Counted from the first letter of the stretch, positions 27,185 to 38,261 are shown. The stretch is 64,000 bases of DNA from Klebsiella sp. RIT-PI-d (GCF_001187865.1 NZ_LGIT01000017.1:62001-126000), one strand, 5' to 3'. Notes: a model not told the origin generated them from the letters alone. Made by a program: numbers and translations.

Positions 27185-28213
27185 TTACTTCTTCGCCTGA
27201 CGCGTCATGATGGCGCGGTAGACTTTGAAACGTCCGGTCTGGGCGAGCACTTCGTGGAAGCCAAAGGTTTCATCCAGCGCCTGCGGGTAGGGCAGAAAGG
27301 CGTTAGCGACAATGCGTAATTCCCCACCGCTGTTCAGGTGGCGTACCGCGCCGCGGATCAGCGTTTGCGCCGCTTCAAAGCTGGTCTGCATCCCGTCATG
27401 GAACGGCGGGTTAGAAATAATCATATCAAAACGTCCCGTCACCTCTGAAAAGACGTTGCTGGCAAAGACTTCACCTTCCAGTGCGTTAGCCGCAAGCGTT
27501 GCCCGGCTTGCGTCAACGGCTGGCGCACTCACATCGCACAGTGTCAGACGAACTTTTGGCGAATGACTGGCAAGAACGGTGGCCAGCACGCCGGCACCGC
27601 AGCCAACATCCAGCACTTTGCCTTTCGTATGCGGCTTGAGCGTAGAGAGCAGCAGTTGACTGCCGGTATCCAGCCCGTCGCGGCTAAAGACGCCGGGCAG
27701 CGTTTTAATCGTGAGACCGTCGAGATCGTACTCATTCCAGTATTGTTCAGCATCAAAAGTCGGCTGCTTTTCCAGACGACCGTGGTACAGGCCACAGCGA
27801 CGTGCGCTGTCAATTTTGTTCAGCGGGGCCAGGTCGGCGAGCATCTGTTCGGCGCTGCGCACACCGCTGCGGTTTTCGCCTACCACAAAAATGTCAGTGC
27901 CAATGGGGAGCAGTGAAAGCAGGTTCAGCAGCTGAAACTGGGCTTCCGGCTTATTTTTTGGCCAGTAATAAACCAGCGTATCGCAGTCGGCGACATCCGC
28001 AGCTTCAGCAACAAGGCTAAAGCGCACGTTTTCACCCATCTGGCGTTCCAGCACCTGCCAGTGATGAAATTGTTGCGTATGGGCGCGGCTGGCAGCCGTC
28101 TCCAGGCGAGCGGGCAGGTCGTCCTGCAAATCACCGGCAAAAATTATACGGCTCTGTTCGAAATCATCACTGTGGCGCAGCAAGACTTCACTTGCCGGGG
28201 TAAAAGCAGACAT
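27185..28213 (-). CDS. rsmC: 16S rRNA m2G1207 methyltransferase RsmC
   Basis: 342 residues of the two-domain RsmC type. An N-terminal degenerate methyltransferase-like domain is followed by the active Rossmann domain from about residue 190, with SAM motif [16 protein letters not shown] and the base-flipping/catalytic NPPF in [11 protein letters not shown]. It methylates G1207 of 16S rRNA in the 30S subunit. It is divergent from holD, as in E. coli. Confidence 0.95.
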   Translation of the reverse strand: MSAFTPASEVLLRHSDDFEQSRIIFAGDLQDDLPARLETAASRAHTQQFHHWQVLERQMGENVRFSLVAEAADVADCDTLVYYWPKNKPEAQFQLLNLLSLLPIGTDIFVVGENRSGVRSAEQMLADLAPLNKIDSARRCGLYHGRLEKQPTFDAEQYWNEYDLDGLTIKTLPGVFSRDGLDTGSQLLLSTLKPHTKGKVLDVGCGAGVLATVLASHSPKVRLTLCDVSAPAVDASRATLAANALEGEVFASNVFSEVTGRFDMIISNPPFHDGMQTSFEAAQTLIRGAVRHLNSGGELRIVANAFLPYPQALDETFGFHEVLAQTGRFKVYRAIMTRQAKK

Positions 28214-28315
28214 AAAGGTTCCTCTATTGATCCTGGCTGCGATTATAGAGGTTTATTGGCGCGGTTTCGACGAATTTGCTATATTTGCGCCCCTGACAGA
28301 CAGGAGCGTTCCACT

Positions 28316-28753
28316 ATGACAACCCGACGAGAGTGGCAATTACAGCAGCTGGGGATCACCCGGTGGTCGCTACGCCGTCCTGGAGCGCTCCGGGGTGAAA
28401 TTGCGATTACTCTGCCAGCGCACGTGCGTCTGGTGATGGCCGGTAATAATTTACCCGCGCTTACTCATCCTTTCATTAGTGATATTTTACGCGCATTAAT
28501 GCTTACTCCCGATCAGGTCCTGCAACTGACGCCGGATCGTGTTGCGATGTTGCCGGAAGGCAGTCACTGTAACAGCTGGCGACTGGGTATCGATGAGCCG
28601 ATTACGCTCATCGGTGCACAAATGGCGACCCCGGCGTGGGCCGATTTGCGTTCAAACCCGGCGGCCCGCGCCGCGCTATGGCAACAAATTTGCACTTATG
28701 AACACGATTTCTTTCCTCAGCACGACCGATCTCTCCCAGGCCTGGGAAATTGA
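28316..28753 (+). CDS. holD: DNA polymerase III psi subunit HolD
   Basis: 145 residues starting MTTRREWQLQQLGITRWSLRRP, the conserved N-terminal peptide by which psi contacts the clamp-loader. A central LIGAQMATPAWADL segment and a C-terminal tail follow. The frame is open further upstream, but CAGGAGCG before 28316 decides the start. Psi bridges the tau/gamma clamp loader to chi and SSB. It overlaps rimI by 56 bases, so the genes are coupled. Confidence 0.93.
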   Translation: MTTRREWQLQQLGITRWSLRRPGALRGEIAITLPAHVRLVMAGNNLPALTHPFISDILRALMLTPDQVLQLTPDRVAMLPEGSHCNSWRLGIDEPITLIGAQMATPAWADLRSNPAARAALWQQICTYEHDFFPQHDRSLPGLGN

Positions 28754-29144
28754 AAAACGCGCCCATGCTTTCCCGTGGAGCGAGAACACCTTTGCCAGCA
28801 ATCAGGGCGAACGTTACCTTAACTATCAGCTCATGGCTGAGGGAAAAATGGCGGCGTTTGCCATCACGCAAATCGTGCTGGATGAAGCCACCCTGTTCAA
28901 CATTGCCGTTGATCCTGCATTTCAGCGCCGGGGACTCGGCCGTGAGCTGCTCGAACATTTGATTGATGAGCTGGAAAAGCGCGGTGTCGTGACATTATGG
29001 CTGGAGGTGCGAGCCTCTAACCTGGCCGCCATTGCGCTGTATGAACAGTTAGGCTTTAACGAGGCGACCATACGTCGTAACTACTACCCCACCGCCGACG
29101 GGCGGGAAGACGCAATAATAATGGCGCTGCCAATAAGCATGTAA
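28698..29144 (+). CDS. rimI: Ribosomal protein S18 N-acetyltransferase RimI
   Basis: 148-residue GNAT enzyme from [16 protein letters not shown], equal in length to E. coli RimI. The acetyl-CoA loop is [10 protein letters not shown], followed by the [19 protein letters not shown] signature. It acetylates the N-terminal alanine of S18. The start lies inside the holD 3' end; earlier in-frame ATGs lie deep in holD. Confidence 0.95.
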   Translation: MNTISFLSTTDLSQAWEIEKRAHAFPWSENTFASNQGERYLNYQLMAEGKMAAFAITQIVLDEATLFNIAVDPAFQRRGLGRELLEHLIDELEKRGVVTLWLEVRASNLAAIALYEQLGFNEATIRRNYYPTADGREDAIIMALPISM

Positions 29145-29158
29145 CAGAAGGTGAAATG

Positions 29159-29836
29159 ATGAAGTGGGACTGGATATTTTTTGACGCTGATGAAACGCTG
29201 TTTACCTTTGACTCATTTGGTGGCCTACAGCGGATGTTTCTTGACTACAGCGTGACATTCACCGCGGACGATTTTCAGGACTATCAGTCGGTCAATAAAC
29301 CGCTCTGGGTGGATTACCAGAACGGAGCGATCACCTCACTTCAGCTACAGCATCGCCGTTTTCAGAGCTGGTCAGAACGTCTTAGCATTCCGCCGGGCGA
29401 TCTTAACGCCGCGTTTATGAATGCCATGGCTGAAATTTGCGCCCCATTGCCGGGGGCAGTATCGCTGCTTAACGCCGTGCGTGGTAAAGCAAAGCTCGGT
29501 ATTATTACCAACGGCTTTACCGCGCTCCAGCAAATTCGCCTCGAACGCACCGGGTTGCGGGATTACTTTGATCTGCTGATCATCTCTGAACAGGTTGGAG
29601 TGGCGAAACCCGATGCGCGGATCTTTGACTATGCGCTGGCGCAGGCGGGCAATCCCGATCGCTCGCGGGTGCTGATGGTCGGCGATACCGCCGAGTCGGA
29701 TATTCGCGGTGGCATTAACGCCGGACTGTCAACCTGCTGGCTGAATGCGCATCATCACGTGCTGCCTGAAGACCTTCATCCGACCTGGACCGTGACGTCA
29801 TTATCTGAACTGGAGCAGCTCCTGTGTAAACATTGA
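29159..29836 (+). CDS. yjjG: HAD-family pyrimidine nucleotidase YjjG
   Basis: 225 residues. HAD motifs: DADETLF (nucleophile Asp), ITNGF, lysine in [11 protein letters not shown] and [12 protein letters not shown]. YjjG dephosphorylates dUMP, UMP, dTMP and non-canonical pyrimidine nucleotides, a house-cleaning role. ATGATG doublet at 29156; the second is chosen to match E. coli, though either could serve. Reads with rimI. Confidence 0.93.
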   Translation: MKWDWIFFDADETLFTFDSFGGLQRMFLDYSVTFTADDFQDYQSVNKPLWVDYQNGAITSLQLQHRRFQSWSERLSIPPGDLNAAFMNAMAEICAPLPGAVSLLNAVRGKAKLGIITNGFTALQQIRLERTGLRDYFDLLIISEQVGVAKPDARIFDYALAQAGNPDRSRVLMVGDTAESDIRGGINAGLSTCWLNAHHHVLPEDLHPTWTVTSLSELEQLLCKH

Positions 29837-29929
29837 TTGTCTGACCGTTGCTCTTGAGTACAATAGCCGCAATTTCGTAATTTACGCTGCGTGGCCTGCT
29901 GCCGCGCACTTACACAGAAGATGTTAACT

Positions 29930-31519
29930 ATGACGTTGTCTCCTTATTTGCAAGAGGTGGCGAAGCGCCGTACTTTTGCCATTATCTCTCACCCGGATGC
30001 CGGTAAAACGACGATCACTGAAAAAGTATTGTTGTTCGGACAGGCGATCCAGACCGCCGGTACGGTTAAAGGCCGTGGCTCCAGCCAGCATGCGAAATCA
30101 GACTGGATGGAAATGGAAAAGCAGCGTGGGATCTCAATTACCACCTCCGTTATGCAATTTCCGTATCACGACAGCCTCGTCAACCTGCTGGATACTCCGG
30201 GGCACGAAGACTTCTCGGAAGATACTTACCGTACGCTGACGGCGGTAGACTGCTGCCTGATGGTCATTGATGCCGCAAAAGGCGTAGAAGACCGGACCCG
30301 TAAGCTGATGGAGGTCACCCGTCTGCGCGATACGCCAATTTTGACCTTTATGAATAAGCTCGACCGTGACATTCGCGATCCGATGGAGCTGCTCGATGAA
30401 GTTGAGAGTGAGCTGAAGATTGGCTGCGCGCCAATCACATGGCCAATCGGCTGTGGCAAGTTGTTCAAAGGCGTTTACCACCTTTATAAAGATGAAACTT
30501 ATCTTTACCAGACCGGTAAAGGCCATACCATTCAGGAAGTCCGTATTGTTAAAGGCCTGAATAATCCGGATCTGGATGCTGCGGTCGGTGACGATTTAGC
30601 GCAGCAGTTGCGTGATGAACTGGAGCTGGTACAGGGTGCGTCGAACGAATTCGATCAAGAACTGTTCCTGGCCGGAGAAATTACGCCGGTGTTCTTTGGC
30701 ACCGCGCTTGGTAACTTCGGCGTTGACCATATGCTTGACGGTCTGGTGGAATGGGCACCTGCACCGATGCCGCGTAAAACCGATACCCGTGAAGTTACGG
30801 CGGAAGAAGAGAAATTTACCGGTTTCGTCTTTAAAATCCAGGCCAACATGGACCCGAAACACCGTGACCGCGTGGCGTTTATGCGTGTAGTGTCCGGCCA
30901 GTATGAAAAAGGGATGAAGCTGCGCCAGGTGCGTATTGGAAAAGACGTGGTGATTTCTGATGCCCTGACGTTTATGGCGGGGGGCCGCTCGCCCGTTGAA
31001 GAGGGATATCCGGGCGACATCATTGGCCTGCATAACCACGGTACCATCCAGATCGGCGACACCTTTACTCAGGGTGAAATGATGAAGTTCACCGGCATCC
31101 CGAACTTCGCACCGGAACTGTTCCGCCGTATTCGTCTGAGAGATCCGCTCAAGCAGAAACAGCTGCTTAAAGGTCTGGTACAGCTTTCAGAAGAGGGAGC
31201 GGTGCAGGTATTCCGCCCGATAGCCAATAACGATCTGATTGTCGGCGCGGTAGGGGTTCTGCAGTTCGACGTGGTGGTTGCGCGCCTGAAAAGCGAATAC
31301 AACGTTGAAGCTATCTATGAATCCGTTAACGTTGCAACGGCCCGCTGGGTTGAAAGCGCTGACGTGAAGAAATTCGAAGAGTTTAAACGTAAGAACGAAC
31401 TTCATCTTGCGCTTGATGGCGGCGATAACCTGACGTATATCGCGCCAACCATGGTTAACCTGAACATTACTCAGGAACGTTATCCTGACGTGCAGTTCCG
31501 TAAAACCCGCGAACACTAA
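29930..31519 (+). CDS. prfC: Peptide chain release factor RF3
   Basis: 529 residues, the E. coli length, from [14 protein letters not shown]. Translational GTPase with G1 [10 protein letters not shown]3 DTPGHEDF, G4 MNKLDR, then domain II and the RF3-specific C-terminal part. RF3-GTP releases RF1/RF2 from the ribosome after peptide release. It has its own upstream region after yjjG, and a GC-rich hairpin follows (31533-31556). Confidence 0.97.
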   Translation: MTLSPYLQEVAKRRTFAIISHPDAGKTTITEKVLLFGQAIQTAGTVKGRGSSQHAKSDWMEMEKQRGISITTSVMQFPYHDSLVNLLDTPGHEDFSEDTYRTLTAVDCCLMVIDAAKGVEDRTRKLMEVTRLRDTPILTFMNKLDRDIRDPMELLDEVESELKIGCAPITWPIGCGKLFKGVYHLYKDETYLYQTGKGHTIQEVRIVKGLNNPDLDAAVGDDLAQQLRDELELVQGASNEFDQELFLAGEITPVFFGTALGNFGVDHMLDGLVEWAPAPMPRKTDTREVTAEEEKFTGFVFKIQANMDPKHRDRVAFMRVVSGQYEKGMKLRQVRIGKDVVISDALTFMAGGRSPVEEGYPGDIIGLHNHGTIQIGDTFTQGEMMKFTGIPNFAPELFRRIRLRDPLKQKQLLKGLVQLSEEGAVQVFRPIANNDLIVGAVGVLQFDVVVARLKSEYNVEAIYESVNVATARWVESADVKKFEEFKRKNELHLALDGGDNLTYIAPTMVNLNITQERYPDVQFRKTREH

Positions 31520-31532
31520 TCATCTCCTCTCC

Positions 31533-31556
31533 CGGGCGCGGCACCTGCCGCGTCCG
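31533..31556 (+). terminator. GC-rich hairpin after prfC
   Basis: CGGGCGCGGCA (31533-31543) pairs with TGCCGCGTCCG with one mismatch, followed at a distance by TTACTTTTCC. Plausible terminator of prfC. Confidence 0.55.
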
Positions 31557-31924
31557 TTACTTTTCCTGCCTTATTAATCCCTTGCGGAAATATCTTAATT
31601 CAGCGCTTTTTCGCTTCGATTGTTCTTTTTTTAATCATCTGCGCAAGCGGAATTACTATTGTGATCTATATTTAACAAAGTGATGACAAACTGACTGGCT
31701 GAATGCTCTGTTCAATGCGTAAATAGTAGCCTTATTCGCCAGTTAATTTGTTAATCACGATATTAATAACTGAGGAACGGCGGTCACCGGCCACTTCTTA
31801 CCACTGAGCGCAGCTCAGTTTGAGACGATGTGCTGACGGCTATTAGGTGAGTTTTCACCATTACAGCAAAGCGGCGTTGTGGTCGCAAACGTCCAGTAAT
31901 GGACAAACCTACAGGATGAGTTCG
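31557..31924 (+). promoter_or_regulatory. Long osmY promoter and leader region
   Basis: CTATATTTAACA at 31666-31677 is the osmY -10 region I remember from E. coli, with the C at -13 that favours sigma-S. A leader of roughly 240 bases would follow. The stretch has no gene of its own. Confidence 0.65.
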
Positions 31925-32542
31925 ATGAATATGAAAAGACTGAAGATTTCTAAATCTCTGCTGGCTGTGATGTTAGGTACTGCACTGGTAAGCGGCTCTG
32001 CTCTGGCAGAAAGCGCGACGGCGAACAAAGCAGAAGCAGCCTCTGACAGCGCAGGGCAAAAAATCGATAGCTCTATGAATAAAGTCGGCAATTTCATGGA
32101 CGACAGCGCGATTACAGCTAAAGTTAAAGCGGCGCTGGTTGATCACGAAACGATTAAGAGCACTGATATCTCTGTAAAAACCGAGAAGAAAGTGGTTACG
32201 TTGAGCGGTTTTGTTGAAAGTCAGGCACAGGCTGAAGAAGCGGTGAAAGTGACCAAACAAGTTGAAGGCGTAGCGTCTGTCAGCGACAAACTTCACGTCC
32301 GTGACGCTAAGTCAGAAGGCGTGAAAGGTTACGCAGGCGATACGGCAACCACCAGTGAGATCAAAGCCAAACTGCTGGCCGATGACATTGTCCCGGCACG
32401 TAAAGTGAAAGTTGAAACCACCGACGGTGTTGTTCAACTTTCCGGGACTGTAGATTCCCAGGCACAAATTGATCGTGCTGAAAGCGTCGCCAAAGCGGTT
32501 GACGGTGTGAAAAGCGTTAAGAACGACCTTAAAGTAAAATAA
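31925..32542 (+). CDS. osmY: Osmotically induced periplasmic BON-domain protein OsmY
   Basis: 205 residues. The signal peptide ([18 protein letters not shown]) is cleaved before ESATANK. Two BON domains follow (about residues 60-130 and 140-205), each with a [19 protein letters not shown] or [19 protein letters not shown] core. OsmY is an abundant sigma-S-dependent chaperone-like periplasmic protein. The start at 31925 fits AGGATGAG just upstream; an earlier in-frame ATG would spoil the signal peptide. The N-terminal linker is a little longer than in K-12. Confidence 0.95.
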   Translation: MNMKRLKISKSLLAVMLGTALVSGSALAESATANKAEAASDSAGQKIDSSMNKVGNFMDDSAITAKVKAALVDHETIKSTDISVKTEKKVVTLSGFVESQAQAEEAVKVTKQVEGVASVSDKLHVRDAKSEGVKGYAGDTATTSEIKAKLLADDIVPARKVKVETTDGVVQLSGTVDSQAQIDRAESVAKAVDGVKSVKNDLKVK

Positions 32543-32666
32543 ATTGCAGAATACGAATCCCGGTACATCACCGGGGGCCGTGTAAATTAAAAAGTACGAC
32601 ATTGCAGTGAGCAGCGTGAGCGCTCATGTTTAGCGGTCGACAATGACTATGGTAAAGGAGAAACGT

Positions 32667-32828
32667 ATGTTTCGTTGGGGCATTATATTTCTGGTTATCG
32701 CGTTAATTGCCGCCGCTCTGGGTTTTGGTGGTCTGGCAGGTACGGCAGCGGGTGCAGCAAAAATCGTCTTTATCGTCGGTATTATTCTGTTCCTCGTCAG
32801 CCTGTTCATGGGTCGTCGACGTCCATAG
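32667..32828 (+). CDS. ytjA: DUF1328 small membrane protein YtjA
   Basis: 53 residues, two hydrophobic helices ([18 protein letters not shown] and [17 protein letters not shown]) and a C-terminal GRRRP. AAAGGAG at 32654-32660 fixes the ATG at 32667. It is the E. coli size and has unknown function. In many proteobacteria it follows osmY, as here. Confidence 0.9.
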   Translation: MFRWGIIFLVIALIAAALGFGGLAGTAAGAAKIVFIVGIILFLVSLFMGRRRP

Positions 32829-32854
32829 CGACGCGTTGGGCGTGGTAAAAATGT

Positions 32855-32880
32855 AAAGGCCAGTCTTCGGACTGGCTTTT
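32855..32880 (+). terminator. Terminator after ytjA
   Basis: AAAGGCCAGTC, a TTCG tetraloop, GACTGGCTTTT: classical stable hairpin with T tail. Confidence 0.92.
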
Positions 32881-32949
32881 GCAGTTTCAGTCCCCGGTAA
32901 ATTGCGCTACGTTAGTCGTATAGCTAAGAATAACGACAAGGAAAGCAGG

Positions 32950-34023
32950 GTGGGACAACGCATTCCCGTGACGCTGGGCAATATCGCGCCGTTATCAATT
33001 GAGCCCTTCCGCGCCGAACGACTGGCACTGGTCTGTGAGGGTGGCGGGCAACGAGGCATTTTCACCGCCGGGGTGCTGGATGAATTTATGCGCGTGCAAT
33101 TTAATCCGTTCGATCTCTTTTTCGGCACCTCAGCCGGCGCACAAAATCTTTCTGCCTACCTGTGTAACCAGCCTGGCTATGCCCGTAAAGTCATTATGCG
33201 CTATACCACTACCCGGGATTTTTTCAATCCGTTGCGTTTTGTACGGGGTGGTAATCTTATCGATCTCGACTGGCTGGTGGAATCAACCGCCAGTAACATG
33301 CCGCTGGCAATGGATTACGCTGCCGGACAGTTTGAGCGGGGCAAAGCGTTCTATATGTGCGCCTGCCGCCAGGATGACTATACGCCCGGCTATTTCGCCC
33401 CTGATGATAAAAACTGGCTGGATCTGATCCGTGCCTCCAGTGCTATTCCGGGCTTTTACCGTAGCGGTGTACTGCTGGATGGGATTAATTATCTTGATGG
33501 CGGAGTGAGTGATGCGATCCCGGTTCAGGAAGCCGCCCGGCGTGGCGCGACAACCATTGTCGTGATCCGCACTGTGCCGTCGCAAATGTACTATACGCCC
33601 CAATGGTTTAAGCGCATGGAACGCTGGCTGGGTGAAAGCAGCCTGATGCCGCTGATGAATGTTGTCCAGCACCATGAAGCCAGCTACCGCGCCACCCAGC
33701 AGTTTATTGAACAACCGCCGGATAATTTACGCATCATTGAAATCTATCCGCCTAAGCCGCTGAAAAGTATGGCGCTGGGTAGCGCGTTGCCAGCCCTGCG
33801 CGAAGATTATAAAACGGGTCGGCTCTGTGGACGTTATTTTCTCGCGACAATCGGCAAGCTGCTGGCCGAAATTCCGCCGTTGTTGCGCCACGCGCCGCGT
33901 ATCCCGGTGCCGGCAACCGTGGTGGTTCCGCCTGCACCGGTTGCCAATGATACGTTGCAGAGCCCGCTTGTTGATGTGCCGCAGGCTAACGATGGCAGCT
34001 TCGATCATGAGGAGCTGGCATGA
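32950..34023 (+). CDS. yjjU: Patatin-like phospholipase family protein YjjU
   Basis: 357 residues if begun at the GTG at 32950, with AAGGAAAGC upstream; this matches the E. coli length and sequence start (GQRIPVTLGNIAPLS). Patatin hallmarks are GGGQRG (oxyanion loop), the nucleophile Ser in GTSAGAQ, and the catalytic Asp in YLDGGVSD. It should be a serine lipid hydrolase; the substrate is unknown. It overlaps yjjV by four bases (ATGA). Confidence 0.92.
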   Translation: MGQRIPVTLGNIAPLSIEPFRAERLALVCEGGGQRGIFTAGVLDEFMRVQFNPFDLFFGTSAGAQNLSAYLCNQPGYARKVIMRYTTTRDFFNPLRFVRGGNLIDLDWLVESTASNMPLAMDYAAGQFERGKAFYMCACRQDDYTPGYFAPDDKNWLDLIRASSAIPGFYRSGVLLDGINYLDGGVSDAIPVQEAARRGATTIVVIRTVPSQMYYTPQWFKRMERWLGESSLMPLMNVVQHHEASYRATQQFIEQPPDNLRIIEIYPPKPLKSMALGSALPALREDYKTGRLCGRYFLATIGKLLAEIPPLLRHAPRIPVPATVVVPPAPVANDTLQSPLVDVPQANDGSFDHEELA

Positions 34024-34802
34024 CGACACGCTTTATCGATACACATTGCCATTTCGATTTTCCGCCCTTTACCGATAATGAGCGTCCCAGCCTGCATCAG
34101 GCGGCGCAGGCAGGCGTCGAAAAAATCATTCTCCCCGCTACCGAAGCTAATAACTTCGCCCGCGTCAGCGCGCTGGCGCAGCAGCACGATGCCCTGTATA
34201 TGGCGCTCGGTCTGCATCCCATCGTGATAGAAAAGCATACTGATGCCAGCCTTGAGCAACTGGAGAATTATCTTTCTGCACGCCCGCAGAAGCTGGTGGC
34301 GATCGGCGAGATCGGGTTGGATCTGTGGCGCGACGATCCGCAGTTCGAACGCCAGGAAAGCCTGCTTACCGCGCAGTTGATGCTGGCAAAGCGTTACGAT
34401 CTGCCGGTGATCCTGCATTCACGGCGCACGCACGATAAGCTGGTGCCACACCTTAAACGACAAAACTTGCCGCGTACCGGTGTGATCCACGGTTTTGCCG
34501 GAAGTTGGGTACAGGCAGAGCGTTTTATTCAGCTGGGATACAAAATCGGCGTCGGCGGCACTATTACTTATCCACGCGCCAGTAAAACCCGCAATGTCGT
34601 GGCGCAGCTGCCGCTGGACGCACTGCTGCTGGAAACCGACGCGCCGGATATGCCGCTTAACGGCTTTCAGGGGCAGCCGAACCGACCAGAGCAGGTCGCC
34701 CGGGTATTTGCCACATTATGCGAATTGCGACCAGAACCTGCGGATGTTATTGCCAATGCCATCTGGCGTAACACCATGGCGCTGTTTACGTTTACGCCGT
34801 AA
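34020..34802 (+). CDS. yjjV: TatD-family metal-dependent hydrolase YjjV
   Basis: 260 residues. Metal ligands are seen in DTHCHFD (HxH), the Glu in GEIGLDLW, ILHSRRT, VIHGF and the Asp in LLETDAPDM. TatD-type enzymes are DNases or D-aminoacyl-tRNA deacylases; the true role of YjjV is not settled. The ATG overlaps the yjjU stop. Confidence 0.93.
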   Translation: MTTRFIDTHCHFDFPPFTDNERPSLHQAAQAGVEKIILPATEANNFARVSALAQQHDALYMALGLHPIVIEKHTDASLEQLENYLSARPQKLVAIGEIGLDLWRDDPQFERQESLLTAQLMLAKRYDLPVILHSRRTHDKLVPHLKRQNLPRTGVIHGFAGSWVQAERFIQLGYKIGVGGTITYPRASKTRNVVAQLPLDALLLETDAPDMPLNGFQGQPNRPEQVARVFATLCELRPEPADVIANAIWRNTMALFTFTP

Positions 34803-34843
34803 CAGGCCTGCGAGCGTACGAGCCAAAAAAGGCGCGGTCGCCC

Positions 34844-35707
34844 TCACAAATACAGTGCCGGAAAAATAAGCCGGGTTACGCCGCGCTCGCACAGTGCTAA
34901 AGCAAGTTGTTCTACATCATCTCGTGTTGCACCCGGCCAGGTTTTCGCTTCACCGTATACACCGTGAGCATGGAAAGCGTTAAGCCGTACCGGAACGTCT
35001 CCCAGCTGGCATATAAACTCAGCCAGCGGGTCTATCTGTTGCTGGTAATCCACCTGACCGGGAATAACCAGTAATCGTAGCTCCGTCAATTTTCCCTCTT
35101 CCGCCAGCAGCCGGATACTGCGCTTAATCTGCGCGTTATCCCTTCCGGTAAGCGCCCTGTGGCATTCGCTGCTCCAGGCTTTCAGATCGATCATTGCGCC
35201 ATCGCATACCGGCAACAATTTCTGCCAGCCTGTTTCGCTGAGCAGCCCGTTGCTGTCGACCAGACAGCTTAAGTGCTGTAGCTGAGGATCGGTTTTGATT
35301 GCGCCAAATAACGTCCGTAAAAAGGGCAGCTGGATAGTGGCTTCTCCGCCGCTGACGGTGATCCCCTCTATAAAAAACAGCGCCTTACGTAGCCGGTCCA
35401 GCACCTCATCAATGTGCATCGTCTGCGCCATTGGTGTTGCCTGCTGCGGGCACATATGTAAGCAGGCATCGCACTGCTGACACGCGGAGTCATCCCAGAG
35501 TACGCGTTGGCGGGTAAGAGATAGCGCCTGATGCGGGCACTGCGACACACAGTCGCCACAATAGTTACAACATCCCATAGTCCACGGGTTATGGCAGTTT
35601 TTACAGCGCAGATTACAGCCCTGTAAAAACAGAGCCAGGCGACTGCCCGGCCCGTCTACGCAGGAAAAGGGAATAAGCTTACTGACTAAAGCGCATCTGC
35701 TGTTCAT
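34844..35707 (-). CDS. yjjW: Glycyl-radical enzyme activase YjjW
   Basis: 287-residue radical-SAM protein. The SAM cluster is CNLRCKNC in [15 protein letters not shown] (CxxxCxxC), and two ferredoxin-type clusters follow ([13 protein letters not shown] and [12 protein letters not shown]), as in activases of glycyl-radical enzymes. It should install the radical on YjjI. It overlaps the end of yjjI by 29 bases, so the two are made together. Oxygen-sensitive, so presumably used anaerobically. Confidence 0.94.
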   Translation of the reverse strand: MNSRCALVSKLIPFSCVDGPGSRLALFLQGCNLRCKNCHNPWTMGCCNYCGDCVSQCPHQALSLTRQRVLWDDSACQQCDACLHMCPQQATPMAQTMHIDEVLDRLRKALFFIEGITVSGGEATIQLPFLRTLFGAIKTDPQLQHLSCLVDSNGLLSETGWQKLLPVCDGAMIDLKAWSSECHRALTGRDNAQIKRSIRLLAEEGKLTELRLLVIPGQVDYQQQIDPLAEFICQLGDVPVRLNAFHAHGVYGEAKTWPGATRDDVEQLALALCERGVTRLIFPALYL

Positions 35708-37229
35708 GGCTTATTACACGCGGTTGACGTTGCAAAATACGCGTATTGCGCGCGGCTTCTTCACCCAGCCAGGTGGTATTAATCCGCGATCCCTCTGCGC
35801 GATACTTTTCCAGATCCGATAGCCGGACCATATAGCCGGTGACGCGCACCAGATCGTTGCCGCTGATATTGGCGCTGAACTCACGCATTCCGGCTTTAAA
35901 CGCCCCAAGACATAGTTGAACCAGCGCCTGAGGATTGTTTTTGATGGTTGCATCAAGGGTCAGAATGTCGCTAATACCGGCCTGATAATAGGCGTGATGC
36001 GGCGCAACGGTTTGCAGATGAGTGATAGGATCGGGTTCATCGCCGTAAGGTAAACGTGCACCTGGCATGGTGCCAGCATCAGAACTGATCCCCGACTGGG
36101 CATGAAGCATTGCCCGGTTTTTCCAGCCATATTTTACCGGCGTATTTTCCACAAAATCAGCAAGTCGGGCACTGATACGATAGCCCAGCGCATTGGCTCC
36201 GGCATCTTTACCGTAGCGCATATCCAGTCCGTCGCGCTCACACAGCACATTAACGGCTTCTGCCAGTCCGTACATACCAAACATCGGCACGAAGCGCTGA
36301 GGATCGATTAATCCTTCTTTAACCAGAAAGCTGCTTTCAAAAAAATGTGACTGCCGGTAAAGAAATTCACATCGCGCATTAATGATCGCGATTTGCTGTT
36401 TACAGTAGTGCGGCAGGGTGCGTGAAAAGAAGTCCTCTACAGACGTACTGCGCTCTGCAACCCTTTTCAGGTTCAGCCTTACCAGCGTACTACCGCCGCC
36501 GGCCAGCGGCAGCGAGTTGTAACAACTCACCACGCCATACTGACCTTTTGTGAAAATTTTATCATTTACTGGTCCGTTAGCAATGTGCGGCTTGCTGCAC
36601 CCGGCTATGTTTTTTGCTACCTGCAATAATAAGTCGTCCGGCGTGATTTGCGGATCGTAAATAAAAGTGAGGTTAGGGGAAACCTGCTTCAGCTCTGCAT
36701 CAGCGCGAAGAATAGCCCGGGTGATAGCATTATCCTGCGGACCGATGTTCACATGGATAAAAGCATCGGGCAGCGTTCGGTCGAGATAACGCCAGAAACG
36801 TTTGATTCGAATATCGACCTCTTCTTGTGTTAGAATTCTAACAAAAGGTTGTAGCAGCGTGTCAAGGTGTCCCAGATACACGGGCATGGACGTCACAGAG
36901 GGCACATGATGATAGAGAATGGTCAGCAGTGAAAGTGCATCATCCAGATCCTGCGCGCCCTCAAGCTCCAGCCATTCGGAGCCGTGGGCAAGAAACTTAG
37001 CGTAATCCGGCAAAACGTAGCGCGGCTTAAACGGGGCGTGGCCCTCAAACATATCGCAGATCGCGCCCTCTGCCAGCGCCGTTTCGGCATCTGCAGGTAG
37101 CCGTGGCGCAGGCAGGGCGTTTTCTGCCTCCAGCGCGAGAAAATGGCGCTTCTGTTCGGGGCTAAGCGTCGGGCTGGTCACAATTTGCTGGCAACGTTGT
37201 TGTAGCGCGTTCTCACATAAATCGGGCAT
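35679..37229 (-). CDS. yjjI: Glycine-radical protein YjjI (DUF3029)
   Basis: 516 residues, the E. coli length. It belongs to the pyruvate formate-lyase-like superfamily, with a C-terminal [15 protein letters not shown] segment where the glycyl radical loop of others (RVxGY) lies. The reaction is unknown. AAGGATG precedes the start. The coding region contains a perfect DeoR operator (36828-36843) that should serve the divergent deo operon. Confidence 0.92.
   Translation of the reverse strand: MPDLCENALQQRCQQIVTSPTLSPEQKRHFLALEAENALPAPRLPADAETALAEGAICDMFEGHAPFKPRYVLPDYAKFLAHGSEWLELEGAQDLDDALSLLTILYHHVPSVTSMPVYLGHLDTLLQPFVRILTQEEVDIRIKRFWRYLDRTLPDAFIHVNIGPQDNAITRAILRADAELKQVSPNLTFIYDPQITPDDLLLQVAKNIAGCSKPHIANGPVNDKIFTKGQYGVVSCYNSLPLAGGGSTLVRLNLKRVAERSTSVEDFFSRTLPHYCKQQIAIINARCEFLYRQSHFFESSFLVKEGLIDPQRFVPMFGMYGLAEAVNVLCERDGLDMRYGKDAGANALGYRISARLADFVENTPVKYGWKNRAMLHAQSGISSDAGTMPGARLPYGDEPDPITHLQTVAPHHAYYQAGISDILTLDATIKNNPQALVQLCLGAFKAGMREFSANISGNDLVRVTGYMVRLSDLEKYRAEGSRINTTWLGEEAARNTRILQRQPRVISHEQQMRFSQ
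36828..36843. promoter_or_regulatory. DeoR operator O1 within yjjI
   Basis: TGTTAGAATTCTAACA is the full 16-base palindromic DeoR consensus. It lies 592 bases upstream of the second site at 37420, close to the 599-base O1-O2 spacing reported for E. coli deoP1/deoP2. Confidence 0.85.
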
Positions 37230-37384
37230 CGTCGCATCCTTATCAGGCCGGAATGATGCTCTACATTGTAAGAAAAGAACGTTGGAGGACTTTTGATCCT
37301 GATACCGTCGCCGTCATAAAGATGTGGACAATAGGTGATGGCGATCTCGTTACAGTAATGCAAATTTGTATGAAGTTTTCATTA

Positions 37385-37404
37385 ACTGTGATGTAAGTCG
37401 ATAT
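37385..37404 (+). promoter_or_regulatory. CRP(-CytR) site of deoP2
   Basis: TGTGA at 37387-37391 followed six bases on by TCGAT, in the position of the upstream-activating CRP site of deoP2. The region also has an upstream GATCTCGTTACAG stretch that may be a second site. Confidence 0.5.
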
Positions 37405-37419
37405 GTTATGGCGAGTGAA

Positions 37420-37435
37420 TGTTAGAATACTAACA
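37420..37435 (+). promoter_or_regulatory. DeoR operator O2 at deoP2
   Basis: TGTTAGAATACTAACA differs from the palindromic consensus at one position. It overlaps the probable deoP2 -10 and lies 47 bases upstream of deoC. Confidence 0.88.
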
Positions 37436-37481
37436 GACTCGCAAGGTTAAAAATTAACTGGCCATGAGCCTGGAGAGTGTT

Positions 37482-38261
37482 ATGACTGATTTAAAAGCAA
37501 ACAGCCTGCGTGCCCTGAAACTGATGGATCTGACCACGCTGAATGACGACGACACCAATGAAAAAGTGATCGCCCTGTGTCATCAGGCAAAAACCCCGGT
37601 CGGCAATACCGCAGCCATCTGCATCTATCCGCGTTTTATTCCCATTGCCCGCAAAACGCTGAATGCGCAGGGTACCCCGGATATCCGCATTGCGACGGTC
37701 ACCAACTTCCCGCACGGTAATGACGATCTCGACGTTGCGGTGGCTGAAACCCGCGCTGCGATTGCTTACGGTGCCGATGAAGTTGACGTGGTATTCCCGT
37801 ATCGTGCGCTGATCGCCGGTAATGAGCAGATCGGTTTCGATCTGGTTAAAGCCTGTAAAGAAGCCTGCGCAGCGGCCAATGTGCTGCTTAAAGTCATTAT
37901 CGAAACGGGCGAGCTGAAAGAAGAGGCGTTGATCCGTAAGGCGTCTGAAATCGCTATCAACGCCGGTGCGGATTTTATCAAAACCTCTACCGGTAAAGTG
38001 CCGGTGAACGCGACGCCGGAAAGTGCACGCATCATGCTGGAAGTGATCCGCGATATGAACGTGGCCAAAACCGTCGGATTTAAACCGGCGGGCGGCGTGC
38101 GTAGTGCAGAAGATGCGCAGCAATTCCTCGCTATCGCAGATGAACTGTTCGGCGCGGACTGGGCCGATTCCCGTCATTACCGTTTCGGCGCATCCAGCCT
38201 GTTAGCCAGCCTGCTGAAAGCGCTGGGACACGGCGACGGTAAGAGCGCAAGCAGCTACTAA
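37482..38261 (+). CDS. deoC: Deoxyribose-phosphate aldolase DeoC
   Basis: 259 residues, class I aldolase with the Schiff-base lysine in FIKTSTGK and the [12 protein letters not shown] motif. It splits deoxyribose 5-phosphate to glyceraldehyde 3-phosphate and acetaldehyde. The start MTDLKANSL is chosen (GGAG upstream), giving E. coli length; six more codons are open upstream. First gene of deoCABD, induced by deoxyribose 5-phosphate through DeoR and by cytidine through CytR. Confidence 0.97.
   Translation: MTDLKANSLRALKLMDLTTLNDDDTNEKVIALCHQAKTPVGNTAAICIYPRFIPIARKTLNAQGTPDIRIATVTNFPHGNDDLDVAVAETRAAIAYGADEVDVVFPYRALIAGNEQIGFDLVKACKEACAAANVLLKVIIETGELKEEALIRKASEIAINAGADFIKTSTGKVPVNATPESARIMLEVIRDMNVAKTVGFKPAGGVRSAEDAQQFLAIADELFGADWADSRHYRFGASSLLASLLKALGHGDGKSASSY

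Noticed and set aside
36540-36600. Possible third DeoR site (OE) about 270 bases upstream of O1
   Set aside because: Only a weak CGTTAGCAATGTG is seen; too far from the consensus.
37290-37305. FNR-like TTGATCCTGATACC before yjjI
   Set aside because: Only one half-site matches; not enough to call.
37491-38177. 228-codon minus-strand frame opposite deoC
   Set aside because: Shadow frame; deoC is unambiguous.
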